Source: JBGPIK01 sp041484845
GTDB taxonomy: Bacteria; Desulfobacterota; Binatia; UBA9968
NCBI GenBank assembly: GCA_041484845.1
Contig: JBGPIK010000420.1
Span: 1 to 5,881 of the forward strand
Length of the DNA: 5,881 nucleotides
Direction: 5' to 3'
Notes under the pieces: generated by a model
Told to the model about the DNA's origin: nothing
The model's input: the letters and a program-made list of their open reading frames with translations, nothing else
Databases searched by the model: none
Shown: positions 1 to 4,497 of the stretch, in pieces
Layout: every line of letters begins with the position of its first letter
Position numbering within the stretch: the stretch's first letter is position 1
Made by a program: the position numbers and the translations under genes

Positions 1-86
1 CAGGGCAGGCTTTGGAAAAGAGGGGAAGGGGAGATTTTTGGGCGGATTGAGACACAAATCATGTGGCGGATTTCTGGGACAGGACA

Positions 87-440
87 CTAGCTTCGCGGCC
101 GGATTTCAAAAACCACGCGCTCGAGCCGCGGCGGGGAGTCGTGGAAGGTTAGGATTTGCCGGCGCAGTCGATCATCGCTCACCTGGGTTGCGATACAAGA
201 ACTATGTTCTCCTTTGACGTTAAGCTCAACCGCGGGATTCTTGAGAATATTCTGGCACCAGTGCTTGCCGGCGATTCTACTGGATGAAGCGTAAAAGCGT
301 CCGCGATAACAAATAAAGCCGAGTTCCACCTTCCGAGGTTGGCCGGATTTCCGGCCGATTGTTGTCAGATCCGCAACAAGGCTCGATCCATCTGGAAAAT
401 TCATAGCGCTGAATATAGGACGTGGCACGTCGTGAAACAA
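87..440 (-). CDS. Deazaflavin-dependent nitroreductase-family protein (DUF385/Ddn-like)
   Basis: Seen: up to 117 residues ending in TAG, with the signature LTTIGRKSGQPRKVEL near residues 25-40, a central GRFYASSSR segment, HWCQNILKNPAVEL at about 60-73, and a C-terminal RVVFEIRP. Known: these motifs mark the split beta-barrel F420/FMN-binding family related to mycobacterial Ddn, whose members are roughly 120-150 residues and reduce diverse substrates with a deazaflavin or flavin cofactor. The start is unsure. TTG at 440 has GGAG only two bases upstream, and ATG at 404 has no clear Shine-Dalgarno site but would give 105 residues with the core intact. The frame stays open upstream to about 524 without an ATG, so an N-terminal piece may have been lost. 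It is divergent from the toxin-antitoxin locus and no partner gene is visible. The substrate cannot be inferred. Family call is good; cofactor is inferred. Confidence 0.75.
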   Translation of the reverse strand: MFHDVPRPIFSAMNFPDGSSLVADLTTIGRKSGQPRKVELGFICYRGRFYASSSRIAGKHWCQNILKNPAVELNVKGEHSSCIATQVSDDRLRRQILTFHDSPPRLERVVFEIRPRS

Positions 441-486
441 CGCTCCGTGCCGCAGGAAATGACGTGGCAGTGGGCGACGGAAAGCT

Positions 487-546
487 GAACGCCCGGCGTT
501 CGAGCCATGGGTCGCGTATTCATGGCTCCCTCACGAAAAGCCGTGA
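487..546. repeat. Three consecutive inverted repeats (REP/BIME-like)
   Basis: Three perfect inverted repeats lie almost end to end: GAACGCC/GGCGTTC with a 1-base centre (487-501), GAGCCATG/CATGGCTC with an 11-base centre (502-509 and 521-528), and TCACG/CGTGA with a 6-base centre (531-535 and 542-546). They sit between the divergent nitroreductase-like gene and the antitoxin gene. No T-tract follows on either strand in terminator position. Clustered hairpins are typical of REP/BIME elements mobilised by RAYT transposases, which occur elsewhere in this window. Whether these are REPs, a structured leader of the minus-strand gene, or operators is not shown. Confidence 0.6.
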
Positions 547-625
547 ATCAAATAAATAAATGTCAGACACCTGCGCTTGCCTCTTGGACTGGTATTCCCC
601 ATGTCAAAAGAAAAAAAATCGAGGA

Positions 626-654
626 TTGCTAGGGCTGCGGGCAACGGATATATT
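626..654 (+). promoter_or_regulatory. Predicted sigma70-like promoter of the antitoxin-toxin locus
   Basis: TTGCTA (626-631) and TATATT (649-654) are separated by 17 bases; the -10 box matches consensus at 5 of 6 positions and the -35 at 4 of 6. Transcription would begin near 661, leaving a leader of about 12 bases that contains AGAGG (662-666), spaced 6 bases from the antitoxin ATG. Short leaders are common for toxin-antitoxin operons. Confidence 0.5.
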
Positions 655-672
655 TGCGTGTAGAGGTGTGCC

Positions 673-936
673 ATGGCCAAAGTGATGATCTCCATACCCG
701 ATCGATTGCTGAAAAAGGTGGATCGGGAAGCCAAAAAACAGCGCCGCTCTCGGAGTGAGGTCGTTCGTGAAGCCCTGCGTGCGGATCTGACAAATCAAGC
801 GACGAAGCCTCAATCGTGGAAAAATGCCCTTGCCCCATTAAGAAAGCTCGAACAAAAGTGGGTCGGCCAGTGGGACTCGACCGACATCATTCGTTACTAC
901 CGGGATACCCGCTATGGCCGCGAAGGTCGTCGTTGA
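673..936 (+). CDS. Ribbon-helix-helix (CopG/VapB-type) antitoxin
   Basis: Seen: 87 residues starting MAKVMISIPDRLLKKVDREA, followed by a basic turn KKQRRSRSEVVREALRADL. This is the beta-strand (residues 3-7), helix A (8-19), turn and helix B (about 27-39) of a ribbon-helix-helix DNA-binding domain. The C-terminal half (QSWKNALAPLRKLEQKWVGQWDS) would be the toxin-binding tail. The ATG has an AGAGG ribosome site at ideal spacing. Known: RHH antitoxins bind their promoter as dimers and neutralise the partner toxin. The stop codon lies inside the following PIN reading frame (23-base overlap, PIN start at 914), the usual translational coupling of a vapBC operon. The antitoxin appears intact although its toxin partner is broken, so it may be an orphan that is either decaying or guarding against related toxins. 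The assignment to the VapB group rests on the PIN neighbour. Confidence 0.85.
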   Translation: MAKVMISIPDRLLKKVDREAKKQRRSRSEVVREALRADLTNQATKPQSWKNALAPLRKLEQKWVGQWDSTDIIRYYRDTRYGREGRR

Positions 937-1196
937 CACCTCCGTCCTGGTCAAATGGATAAAGTCCAAAGATGAGGAGTTGCTGGAAGCCGTTCATTGT
1001 TGCTCCGCCTGCGACGCCCCTCCTAAAACGCGCAGCGCGGGTGGGCAAACAATTTAACCTTACTTTTTACGACGCCTCTTTCTTGGCGCTCGCCGTGGAA
1101 CTCGATTGCCCACTGATTACCGCCGACCGTCGCTTCTTCGAACGCGCCCGAAGTCTTCCGCGCGTCCCTCATCTATCCAAAGTTGGCCGGCTGTAA
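914..1196 (+). pseudogene. PIN-domain (VapC-like) toxin, internally deleted and frameshifted
   Basis: Seen: ATG at 914 opens MAAKVVVDTSVLVKWIKSKD, the typical PIN N-terminus with the first catalytic Asp (residue 8). After about EELLEA this frame runs off into unrelated sequence and stops at TAA 1055-1057 (47 residues). From about 988 the next frame resumes PIN sequence: FIVAPPATPLLKRA, then FYDASFLALAVELDCPLITADRRF with the C-terminal acidic residues, ending at TAA 1196. Known: PIN toxins are about 130 residues with a conserved acidic residue in the central helices. Joining the two pieces gives only about 95 residues, so roughly the central third, including that acidic residue, is missing and the frame is shifted at the junction. 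RNase activity is therefore not expected. The intact antitoxin gene overlaps its start. A sequencing error alone could explain the frameshift but not the missing middle. Confidence 0.82.
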
Positions 1197-1241
1197 CGGG
1201 CTCTTACGGTTGCTGTTTGGCCTGGTGCCCTTAGGCCTATC

Positions 1242-1390
1242 TGAACGCAGCGATTGACCGTCCGGAACGATGGGAACGAAGCGGAGCGGCGGAACGCTTG
1301 GAACCGGATCCGTCGGGAAAACGGGTGGCTATCACTGAACTTTGAACCTTGAACCGCCGCCAGGCTTGGAACGGCTGGAGCATTTTGAAC
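1242..1390 (+). repeat. Cluster of (G/T)GAAC words with 9-bp and 7-bp tandem repeats
   Basis: Ten copies of GGAAC or TGAAC, all on the plus strand, begin at 1242, 1264, 1273, 1291, 1300, 1336, 1343, 1350, 1368 and 1386. From 1264 to 1308 they follow a 9-bp period (GGAACGATG, GGAACGAAG, a degenerate CGGAGCGGC, GGAACGCTT, GGAACCGGA). From 1336 to 1356 they follow a 7-bp period (TGAACTT, TGAACCT, TGAACCG). No convincing gene is seen between 1197 and 1788, so this array plus the direct repeat at 1585-1611 is the main content of that stretch. The function is unknown. Confidence 0.65.
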
Positions 1391-1584
1391 TGGCCTCACC
1401 CATGATCGAAGCACTCCGGAGACGGGACAGGGAAATCGTTTCGACGGTTTGAGAATTGTCAGAACGTGAAACCATGATTTTCGTGGGGGGTCGCGTTCGG
1501 CCAAATCAGTTAGGATTGACAGAATAGTTCGAGAGCAGCTTGGTTCACAGAGCGGAGGTGATACGAGCCTTGTCATTGCCCGCA

Positions 1585-1611
1585 TCAGGACACGTCAAGC
1601 TTCAGGACACG
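1585..1611 (+). repeat. 10-bp direct repeat TCAGGACACG, possibly a transposase element end
   Basis: TCAGGACACG occurs at 1585-1594 and again at 1602-1611, a 17-base period. The octamer CAGGACAC also occurs at 80-87, overlapping the stop of the first gene. The repeat lies about 180 bases upstream of the RAYT remnant. I suspect these are ends of RAYT-related elements, because short GTGTCCTG-type motifs often border such transposases, but this is from memory and not shown here. Confidence 0.4.
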
Positions 1612-1788
1612 ACGACCCGCTCCTGCCTTTTGACCTCGGTGTTTTCGGAAAAGACTCCTTAAAATTCATCACTGGCGCGAGGATAAGCCTGGCGGCGTTC
1701 CACCCACTCCAATCTTCGAACAAAACAGAGCGCAAGGCTAAAGCGAGGGAGATCAGGGGTGGAATATGCGATTGAACCGTAGGATTAG

Positions 1789-2028
1789 GTGTACGCACGG
1801 CGAACACGGGTGGAATTTAGAGAGGCGTTGTATCACGTCAGGCCAGAAGTTACGGAGCTTTCGGTCAAAGCGATGGGAGAAATGCTGGGAGTGGATGCGA
1901 CCTGTGTGAGTCGGAGCGTCTCGCGAGTCGAAGGGTGGCTGCAACGGATCAGAGGCTCTGGAGATTTGAAAATGGCAAATGTCACGTCTGATCACCCCCT
2001 TGTCTACGTCCTGCGCTTGAGTGTGTGA
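1789..2028 (+). pseudogene. RAYT (REP-associated Y1 transposase) remnant lacking its catalytic core
   Basis: Seen: a GTG-started 79-codon frame. Residues 3-17 (ARRTRVEFREALYHV) match the N-terminal strand of RAYT/TnpA_REP proteins, usually of the form ARPLRIEFPGALYHV. Residues 19-52 (PEVTELSVKAMGEMLGVDAT and onward through SRSVSRVEGWLQ) match their C-terminal DnaA-like helix-turn-helix. Known: intact RAYTs carry a HUH motif and a catalytic Tyr between these two parts and are usually 200-350 residues. Here the two termini are joined directly and in frame, so the HUH/Tyr core is gone and the product cannot cleave DNA, though a short DNA-binding peptide could still be made. After about residue 60 the frame is probably flank: GTCTGATCACCCC near 1986-1998 resembles the GACCTGACCCC motif at the end of the other RAYT. 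Its 3' end overlaps the oppositely oriented membrane-protein gene. Confidence 0.65.
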
Positions 2029-2506
2029 CTTGCTCGTAGTACGAGCCGCGCCGGGCCTCACCAGATAGGAAGTCCTCGACGTGGTTGGTTGTGGGTGATT
2101 TTCCCTCGCGACGAATAAGAGCTTGAACAAGGTCGGAGTAATCCTTCCACGTTTCATCGCCTTCATCGCGCCGGGCCTCACTAATATATCCTTCCGTTTT
2201 GCGCCAGTAGTTAGCCATTGGCCAGTAGAAAGTATGCCACGTCAATTCTTCGTTGAGGACGCGTTGCTTGCAGAACACGGCAAGTGTCTCGAAGAAATCC
2301 AGGACATCATCAACGTCATCGTTCGGCAATTGATTAACCTTGAGCGCTACAGCTGCACGTCCGCGGGTTCGCAACATCGCCGGTGACTGCCATTCAGAGA
2401 GAAGTTGCAAGAGCGCTTGAATGCGCGTGGTACGGAAGGTTTGCCAGACGGCAACGCCGGCAGCTACAACGGCGGCCAGAGCCGCAATCATCGTCCAGTT
2501 AATCAT
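1982..2506 (-). CDS. Membrane-anchored DUF4760-like protein
   Basis: Seen: 174 residues from ATG at 2506. An N-terminal membrane segment (MINWTMIAALAAVVAAGVAV, about residues 4-21) is followed by a cytoplasmic helical region: WQTFRTTRIQALLQLLSEWQSP, then DDVDDVLDFFETLAVFCKQR, NEELTWHTFYWPMANYW and a charged tail. This order (membrane helix, LLxLxxxWxSP, DDVLxFFE, WxxF/Y) fits the DUF4760-like family of single-pass proteins of unknown function. The start codon overlaps the recombinase stop by one base (TGATG), indicating translational coupling. A longer frame reaching up to 2740 lies inside the recombinase gene and is not the real start. The C-terminus runs into the RAYT remnant on the other strand, so its last 15-20 residues may not be ancestral. 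No catalytic motif is recognised. Confidence 0.72.
   Translation of the reverse strand: MINWTMIAALAAVVAAGVAVWQTFRTTRIQALLQLLSEWQSPAMLRTRGRAAVALKVNQLPNDDVDDVLDFFETLAVFCKQRVLNEELTWHTFYWPMANYWRKTEGYISEARRDEGDETWKDYSDLVQALIRREGKSPTTNHVEDFLSGEARRGSYYEQVTHSSAGRRQGGDQT
2047..2181. repeat. 15-bp direct repeat inside the membrane-protein gene
   Basis: CGCGCCGGGCCTCAC occurs at 2047-2061 and 2167-2181, exactly 120 bases apart and in the same reading frame of the minus-strand gene, where both copies encode EARR. No sequence between them is obviously duplicated. It could be chance codon reuse, or a small GC-rich repeat captured by the gene. Confidence 0.5.
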
Positions 2507-3033
2507 CACCACTTTGATTGAAATTCTTGTAAGATGTGTTCGGGTGACATGTTCAAATAAATTTCCGTCGTGCTTAGGTGATCGTGTCCGAGGATCCCTT
2601 GAAGGGCGCGTGTGGATCCGCCTTTGTGAATCCAAAGAATTGAGAAGGTGTGGCGCAAGACGTGGGGCGTAAGCGGTTTTGTGATGCCGGCTTTGTTCGC
2701 GATGCGCTTCATCACGCGCTGAATCGTCCGCGCGGTCCACGGAAATTTATCATTGAGTACAAAAAAGTTTTCTAAGAGAGGTTTCAGCCGGCGCGATAGG
2801 GGAATGACCCGGACTTTCGATTTCTTGCCGTAGGGTCCGCCCTTGCCTTTGATCCGGATCGCTCCTTGCTGCCATTGAATTTGTTGTTTGTTCAAGCCGG
2901 CGAGCTCGGAAACTCGGAGCCCGGTCTCGAGCAATCCGTAGACACACAGTTTTTCTTGTAGGGTGTCGGCGACGGAGAAAAGCCGGTCGGCTTCTTCGAT
3001 TGAAAGTGGCTCGCGTTTGTATTGGTAGGTCAT
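2506..3033 (-). CDS. Minimal tyrosine recombinase (catalytic domain only)
   Basis: Seen: 175 residues with all catalytic positions of the phage-integrase/Xer family. Arg40 and Glu43 are in ETGLRVSEL, a lysine-rich beta-hairpin is at about 62-75 (IKGKGGPYGKKSKVRVIPL), His124 and Arg127 are in HVLRHTF, His150 is in GILGHDHLSTTEIY, and the Tyr159 nucleophile follows. Known: these enzymes cut and rejoin DNA at paired inverted arm sites through a 3'-phosphotyrosine. Usual members are 300-400 residues because of an N-terminal SAM-like core-binding domain. That domain is absent here, so DNA clamping must come from elsewhere, perhaps the co-translated upstream protein. The ATG at 3033 overlaps the upstream stop as ATGA, and its own stop overlaps the next start. 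Catalysis is likely; the target site is inferred to be the array at 3614-3805. Whether it acts in integration, inversion or resolution is not known. Confidence 0.9.
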   Translation of the reverse strand: MTYQYKREPLSIEEADRLFSVADTLQEKLCVYGLLETGLRVSELAGLNKQQIQWQQGAIRIKGKGGPYGKKSKVRVIPLSRRLKPLLENFFVLNDKFPWTARTIQRVMKRIANKAGITKPLTPHVLRHTFSILWIHKGGSTRALQGILGHDHLSTTEIYLNMSPEHILQEFQSKW

Positions 3034-3641
3034 GGTTTTTTAGAAGTAGGGCCAGCTAGAGGGCCTAGTACATCTGATAAACGCATATCCGATAGCCGTT
3101 GCTCCCATTGCGAGACTGGCGGTGGTAGAGGCGGGAGTCTAGCCATTATACTTTCTACAAGTGTTTTTAGGTCTGGTTTAAGATGCGTGCGTTCGAGTTC
3201 CCAACGCAGAGGCTCAAAGTGGTAGAAGATAGCTAACCTCGTAGCCGCTTCATCATAGAGGTCTACGAGTTGACGGGTTGCGGCTACAATAGTTTTGATC
3301 TCTTCAGCATAGAGTACCGTCATCGCCTCGGCTGTCGCCCTAGCAGTTGTCGCGGCCGCAGCGTCAAGTTTTTTTTGAAACTCCCCATCCATTCGTTCTT
3401 TCTCTAGTGCGTGAATCGTTTTTAAGTTTTCTTTGTGCGCGGTGAGCCACTCCTCACGCTCTTTGATCTGGCGGCGGTATCCTTCGCGCTCTGCTTCGCG
3501 CTCTGTAGAAATATTGTTCCAATGGGTTGCGACGTAGAAAAAATCGGCGATGCCTTTAAACGTTGGAAGTTTCTTAATCAGGGTGTTTAGCCACTCCATC
3601 GGTAAGTTGGGGATGTCGCACTTGATGTAGGAAAGCGACAT
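3030..3641 (-). CDS. Unknown coiled-coil protein, first gene of the recombinase operon
   Basis: I do not recognise this family. Seen: up to 203 residues. There is a hydrophobic/aromatic N-terminus (LPTFKGIADFFYVATHW, about 25-41), a long highly charged predicted coiled coil (about 46-92, rich in E, K and R), an Ala/Thr-rich helix (93-125), another amphipathic region, a proline cluster LPPLPPP (169-175) and a short tail. The start is ambiguous: ATG 3641 lies within a 9-bp inverted repeat and nearly at the predicted transcription start, whereas ATG 3599 (Met15) gives 189 residues but has no Shine-Dalgarno site. Its stop overlaps the recombinase start (ATGA), so it is co-translated. Because the recombinase lacks a core-binding domain, this protein could be its DNA-binding or bridging partner. 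That is inference; a structural or regulatory role fits equally well. Confidence 0.7.
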   Translation of the reverse strand: MSLSYIKCDIPNLPMEWLNTLIKKLPTFKGIADFFYVATHWNNISTEREAEREGYRRQIKEREEWLTAHKENLKTIHALEKERMDGEFQKKLDAAAATTARATAEAMTVLYAEEIKTIVAATRQLVDLYDEAATRLAIFYHFEPLRWELERTHLKPDLKTLVESIMARLPPLPPPVSQWEQRLSDMRLSDVLGPLAGPTSKKP

Positions 3642-3805
3642 CCTGTCGTAATCCTACCAGCGGTCTCCCCAAACGGTCAAGAGAAATCTGTGGATAGTGT
3701 CGCTTTTATGGATGGAAGGCGACAGTCAGGGGGCAATCTGGGGACGCTGTTTCCTAGCTGGACAAAGTCCCTGTCAAAATCTCCGAATCTTTAGATGTCG
3801 CAATT
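3614..3805. other. Array of six TGTCGCnnTY half-sites, two forming 27-bp inverted pairs
   Basis: Half-sites are at 3614-3623 (+), 3631-3640 (-), 3644-3653 (+, one mismatch), 3698-3707 (+), 3715-3724 (-) and 3796-3805 (+). All six have T at position 9 and a pyrimidine at position 10. Two pairs (3614-3640 and 3698-3724) have identical geometry: 10-bp arms around a 7-bp centre (GATGTAG and ATGGATG), 84 bp apart. The first pair extends to a perfect 9-bp inverted repeat, 3611-3619 and 3635-3643. The predicted operon promoter lies between the pairs. This architecture fits tyrosine-recombinase core sites, or operators of a dimeric repressor. The bare hexamer also occurs by chance at 3333, 3348 and 4794 inside genes, so the argument rests on spacing and clustering. 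Confidence 0.6.
3651..3680 (-). promoter_or_regulatory. Predicted promoter of the three-gene recombinase operon
   Basis: On the minus strand TTGACC (3680-3675) and TAGGAT (3656-3651) are 18 bases apart, and the -10 is preceded by TGG, an extended -10. Transcription would start near 3644, directly at the 9-bp inverted repeat that contains the first possible start codon. The mRNA would thus be almost leaderless if ATG 3641 is used, or carry a 5' hairpin if ATG 3599 is used. Half-site pairs lie on both sides, suggesting control by the recombinase or its partner. Confidence 0.5.
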
Positions 3806-3821
3806 GCCATCTGGCGGTGCG

Positions 3822-4319
3822 TCAGTCTTTCTTTTCCCCTTTGCGTATTTCTACGAGCGCTTCCAACTCAGGCAGAATTCTCAAATCCTTCGCACGTCCG
3901 ACCGCTCGCTTTGCTTTGATCAATCCTTCTAAAGTGAGTACTTTGCAGTTGATCCCGAACATTTCCATCTCCTCTGAAAAAGTTTCCACCTGTTGGTAAT
4001 TTCCCATCCCGGTGACTTCACCCAAGATATCCACGTCTCCCACATCCGTGGTGAGCGTGAAATTCATTCCAGATCTAAGGGCCGAAACGTCGAGGCGAAA
4101 CGGAACCTGATCAGGGATAGCCCGCAATAACGGGTGAAATAAGTCCAGTGCTCGGGCTAACTTTTCCAGGTTGTCTTTTTTTCTTGAATAACAAAGATCC
4201 AAGTCGGCCGTCACGTACGCTGATCCTTGAAGGACTGCAGCCAACCCCCCGATGATGACGAATTCTACTTGTTCTTGATGGAGCGCTTTAAGCAGTTTCT
4301 GAATATCGGTTTCGGTCAC
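3822..4319 (-). CDS. AbiEii-like nucleotidyltransferase, probable toxin
   Basis: Seen: 165 residues from a GTG start. There is a Gly-Gly at 24-25 in FVIIGGLAAVLQGSAY, the DLD metal-binding pair (Asp39, Asp41), a third acidic site in VGDVDILGE (Asp95/Asp97), and the C-terminal LIKAKRAVGRAKDL helix typical of AbiEii-like/DUF6036-type nucleotidyltransferases. Known: relatives transfer nucleotides to RNA or protein and act as toxins in type IV or related toxin-antitoxin and abortive-infection systems. Length is normal for the short form of the family. No ATG is available upstream and there is no ribosome site; the start lies 32 bases inside the preceding small gene, so translation is probably coupled. 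The catalytic residues appear intact. Target and acceptor are unknown; a housekeeping nucleotidyltransferase is less likely given the small overlapping partner. Confidence 0.8.
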   Translation of the reverse strand: MTETDIQKLLKALHQEQVEFVIIGGLAAVLQGSAYVTADLDLCYSRKKDNLEKLARALDLFHPLLRAIPDQVPFRLDVSALRSGMNFTLTTDVGDVDILGEVTGMGNYQQVETFSEEMEMFGINCKVLTLEGLIKAKRAVGRAKDLRILPELEALVEIRKGEKKD

Positions 4320-4491
4320 GATGTTTTTGACCGGCCTTTCTCAACTCGTCAATGGCCGCGGCCATGCGGAAATGTTTCCGTAGCCGCTCGGTGGGTGTTA
4401 AAGACCTGCGTTCATAGAGCTGGCTCAAATCTATGCCTTCTTCACTCGCACGCAGGAGAGGCGGCGGCAACTTATTTTGGGTTTCCAGCAT
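4288..4491 (-). CDS. Small protein preceding the nucleotidyltransferase, probable antitoxin
   Basis: Seen: 67 residues from ATG at 4491 (MLETQNKLPPPLLRASEEG), then LSQLYERRSLTPTERLRKHF and RMAAAIDELRKAG, ending in a basic tail. The TPTERLRKHF segment looks like a short helical motif that recurs in small genes upstream of AbiEii-type nucleotidyltransferases. A longer TTG-started version (from 4524) would add a Cys-rich peptide across the promoter and is unlikely. The gene overlaps the downstream nucleotidyltransferase by 32 bases, the arrangement expected of antitoxin and toxin. No DNA-binding fold is evident by eye. A good TACAAT -10 box lies only 6 bases upstream of the ATG, implying a leaderless message. 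The antitoxin role is inferred from position and size. Confidence 0.65.
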   Translation of the reverse strand: MLETQNKLPPPLLRASEEGIDLSQLYERRSLTPTERLRKHFRMAAAIDELRKAGQKHRDRNRYSETA

Positions 4492-4497
4492 AGGGTA

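Noticed and set aside
341..356. GGCCGG-ATTT-CCGGCC perfect inverted repeat
   Set aside because: It lies in the conserved TIGRKSGQP coding segment of the nitroreductase-family gene; codon choice for conserved residues explains it.
1169..1585. Minus-strand 138-codon open frame
   Set aside because: Composition is low in motif content, it overlaps the PIN remnant antisense and the GAAC repeat array, and has no ribosome site or family resemblance.
2123..2672. Plus-strand open frames opposite the membrane-protein and recombinase genes
   Set aside because: They are antisense to two well-supported genes and have no recognisable domains.
2507..2740. N-terminal extension of the membrane-protein frame upstream of 2506
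   Set aside because: This 78-codon extension lies wholly inside the recombinase gene and is highly charged; the ATG at 2506 is followed at once by a membrane segment and shows TGATG coupling.
3333..3353. Two further TGTCGC hexamers in direct orientation
   Set aside because: They encode Ala-Thr in an Ala/Thr-rich stretch of the coiled-coil gene, are not inverted and do not match TGTCGCnnTY.
3762..3772. GGAC-AAA-GTCC small hairpin downstream of the nucleotidyltransferase gene
   Set aside because: A 4-bp stem without a T-tract is too weak to call a terminator.
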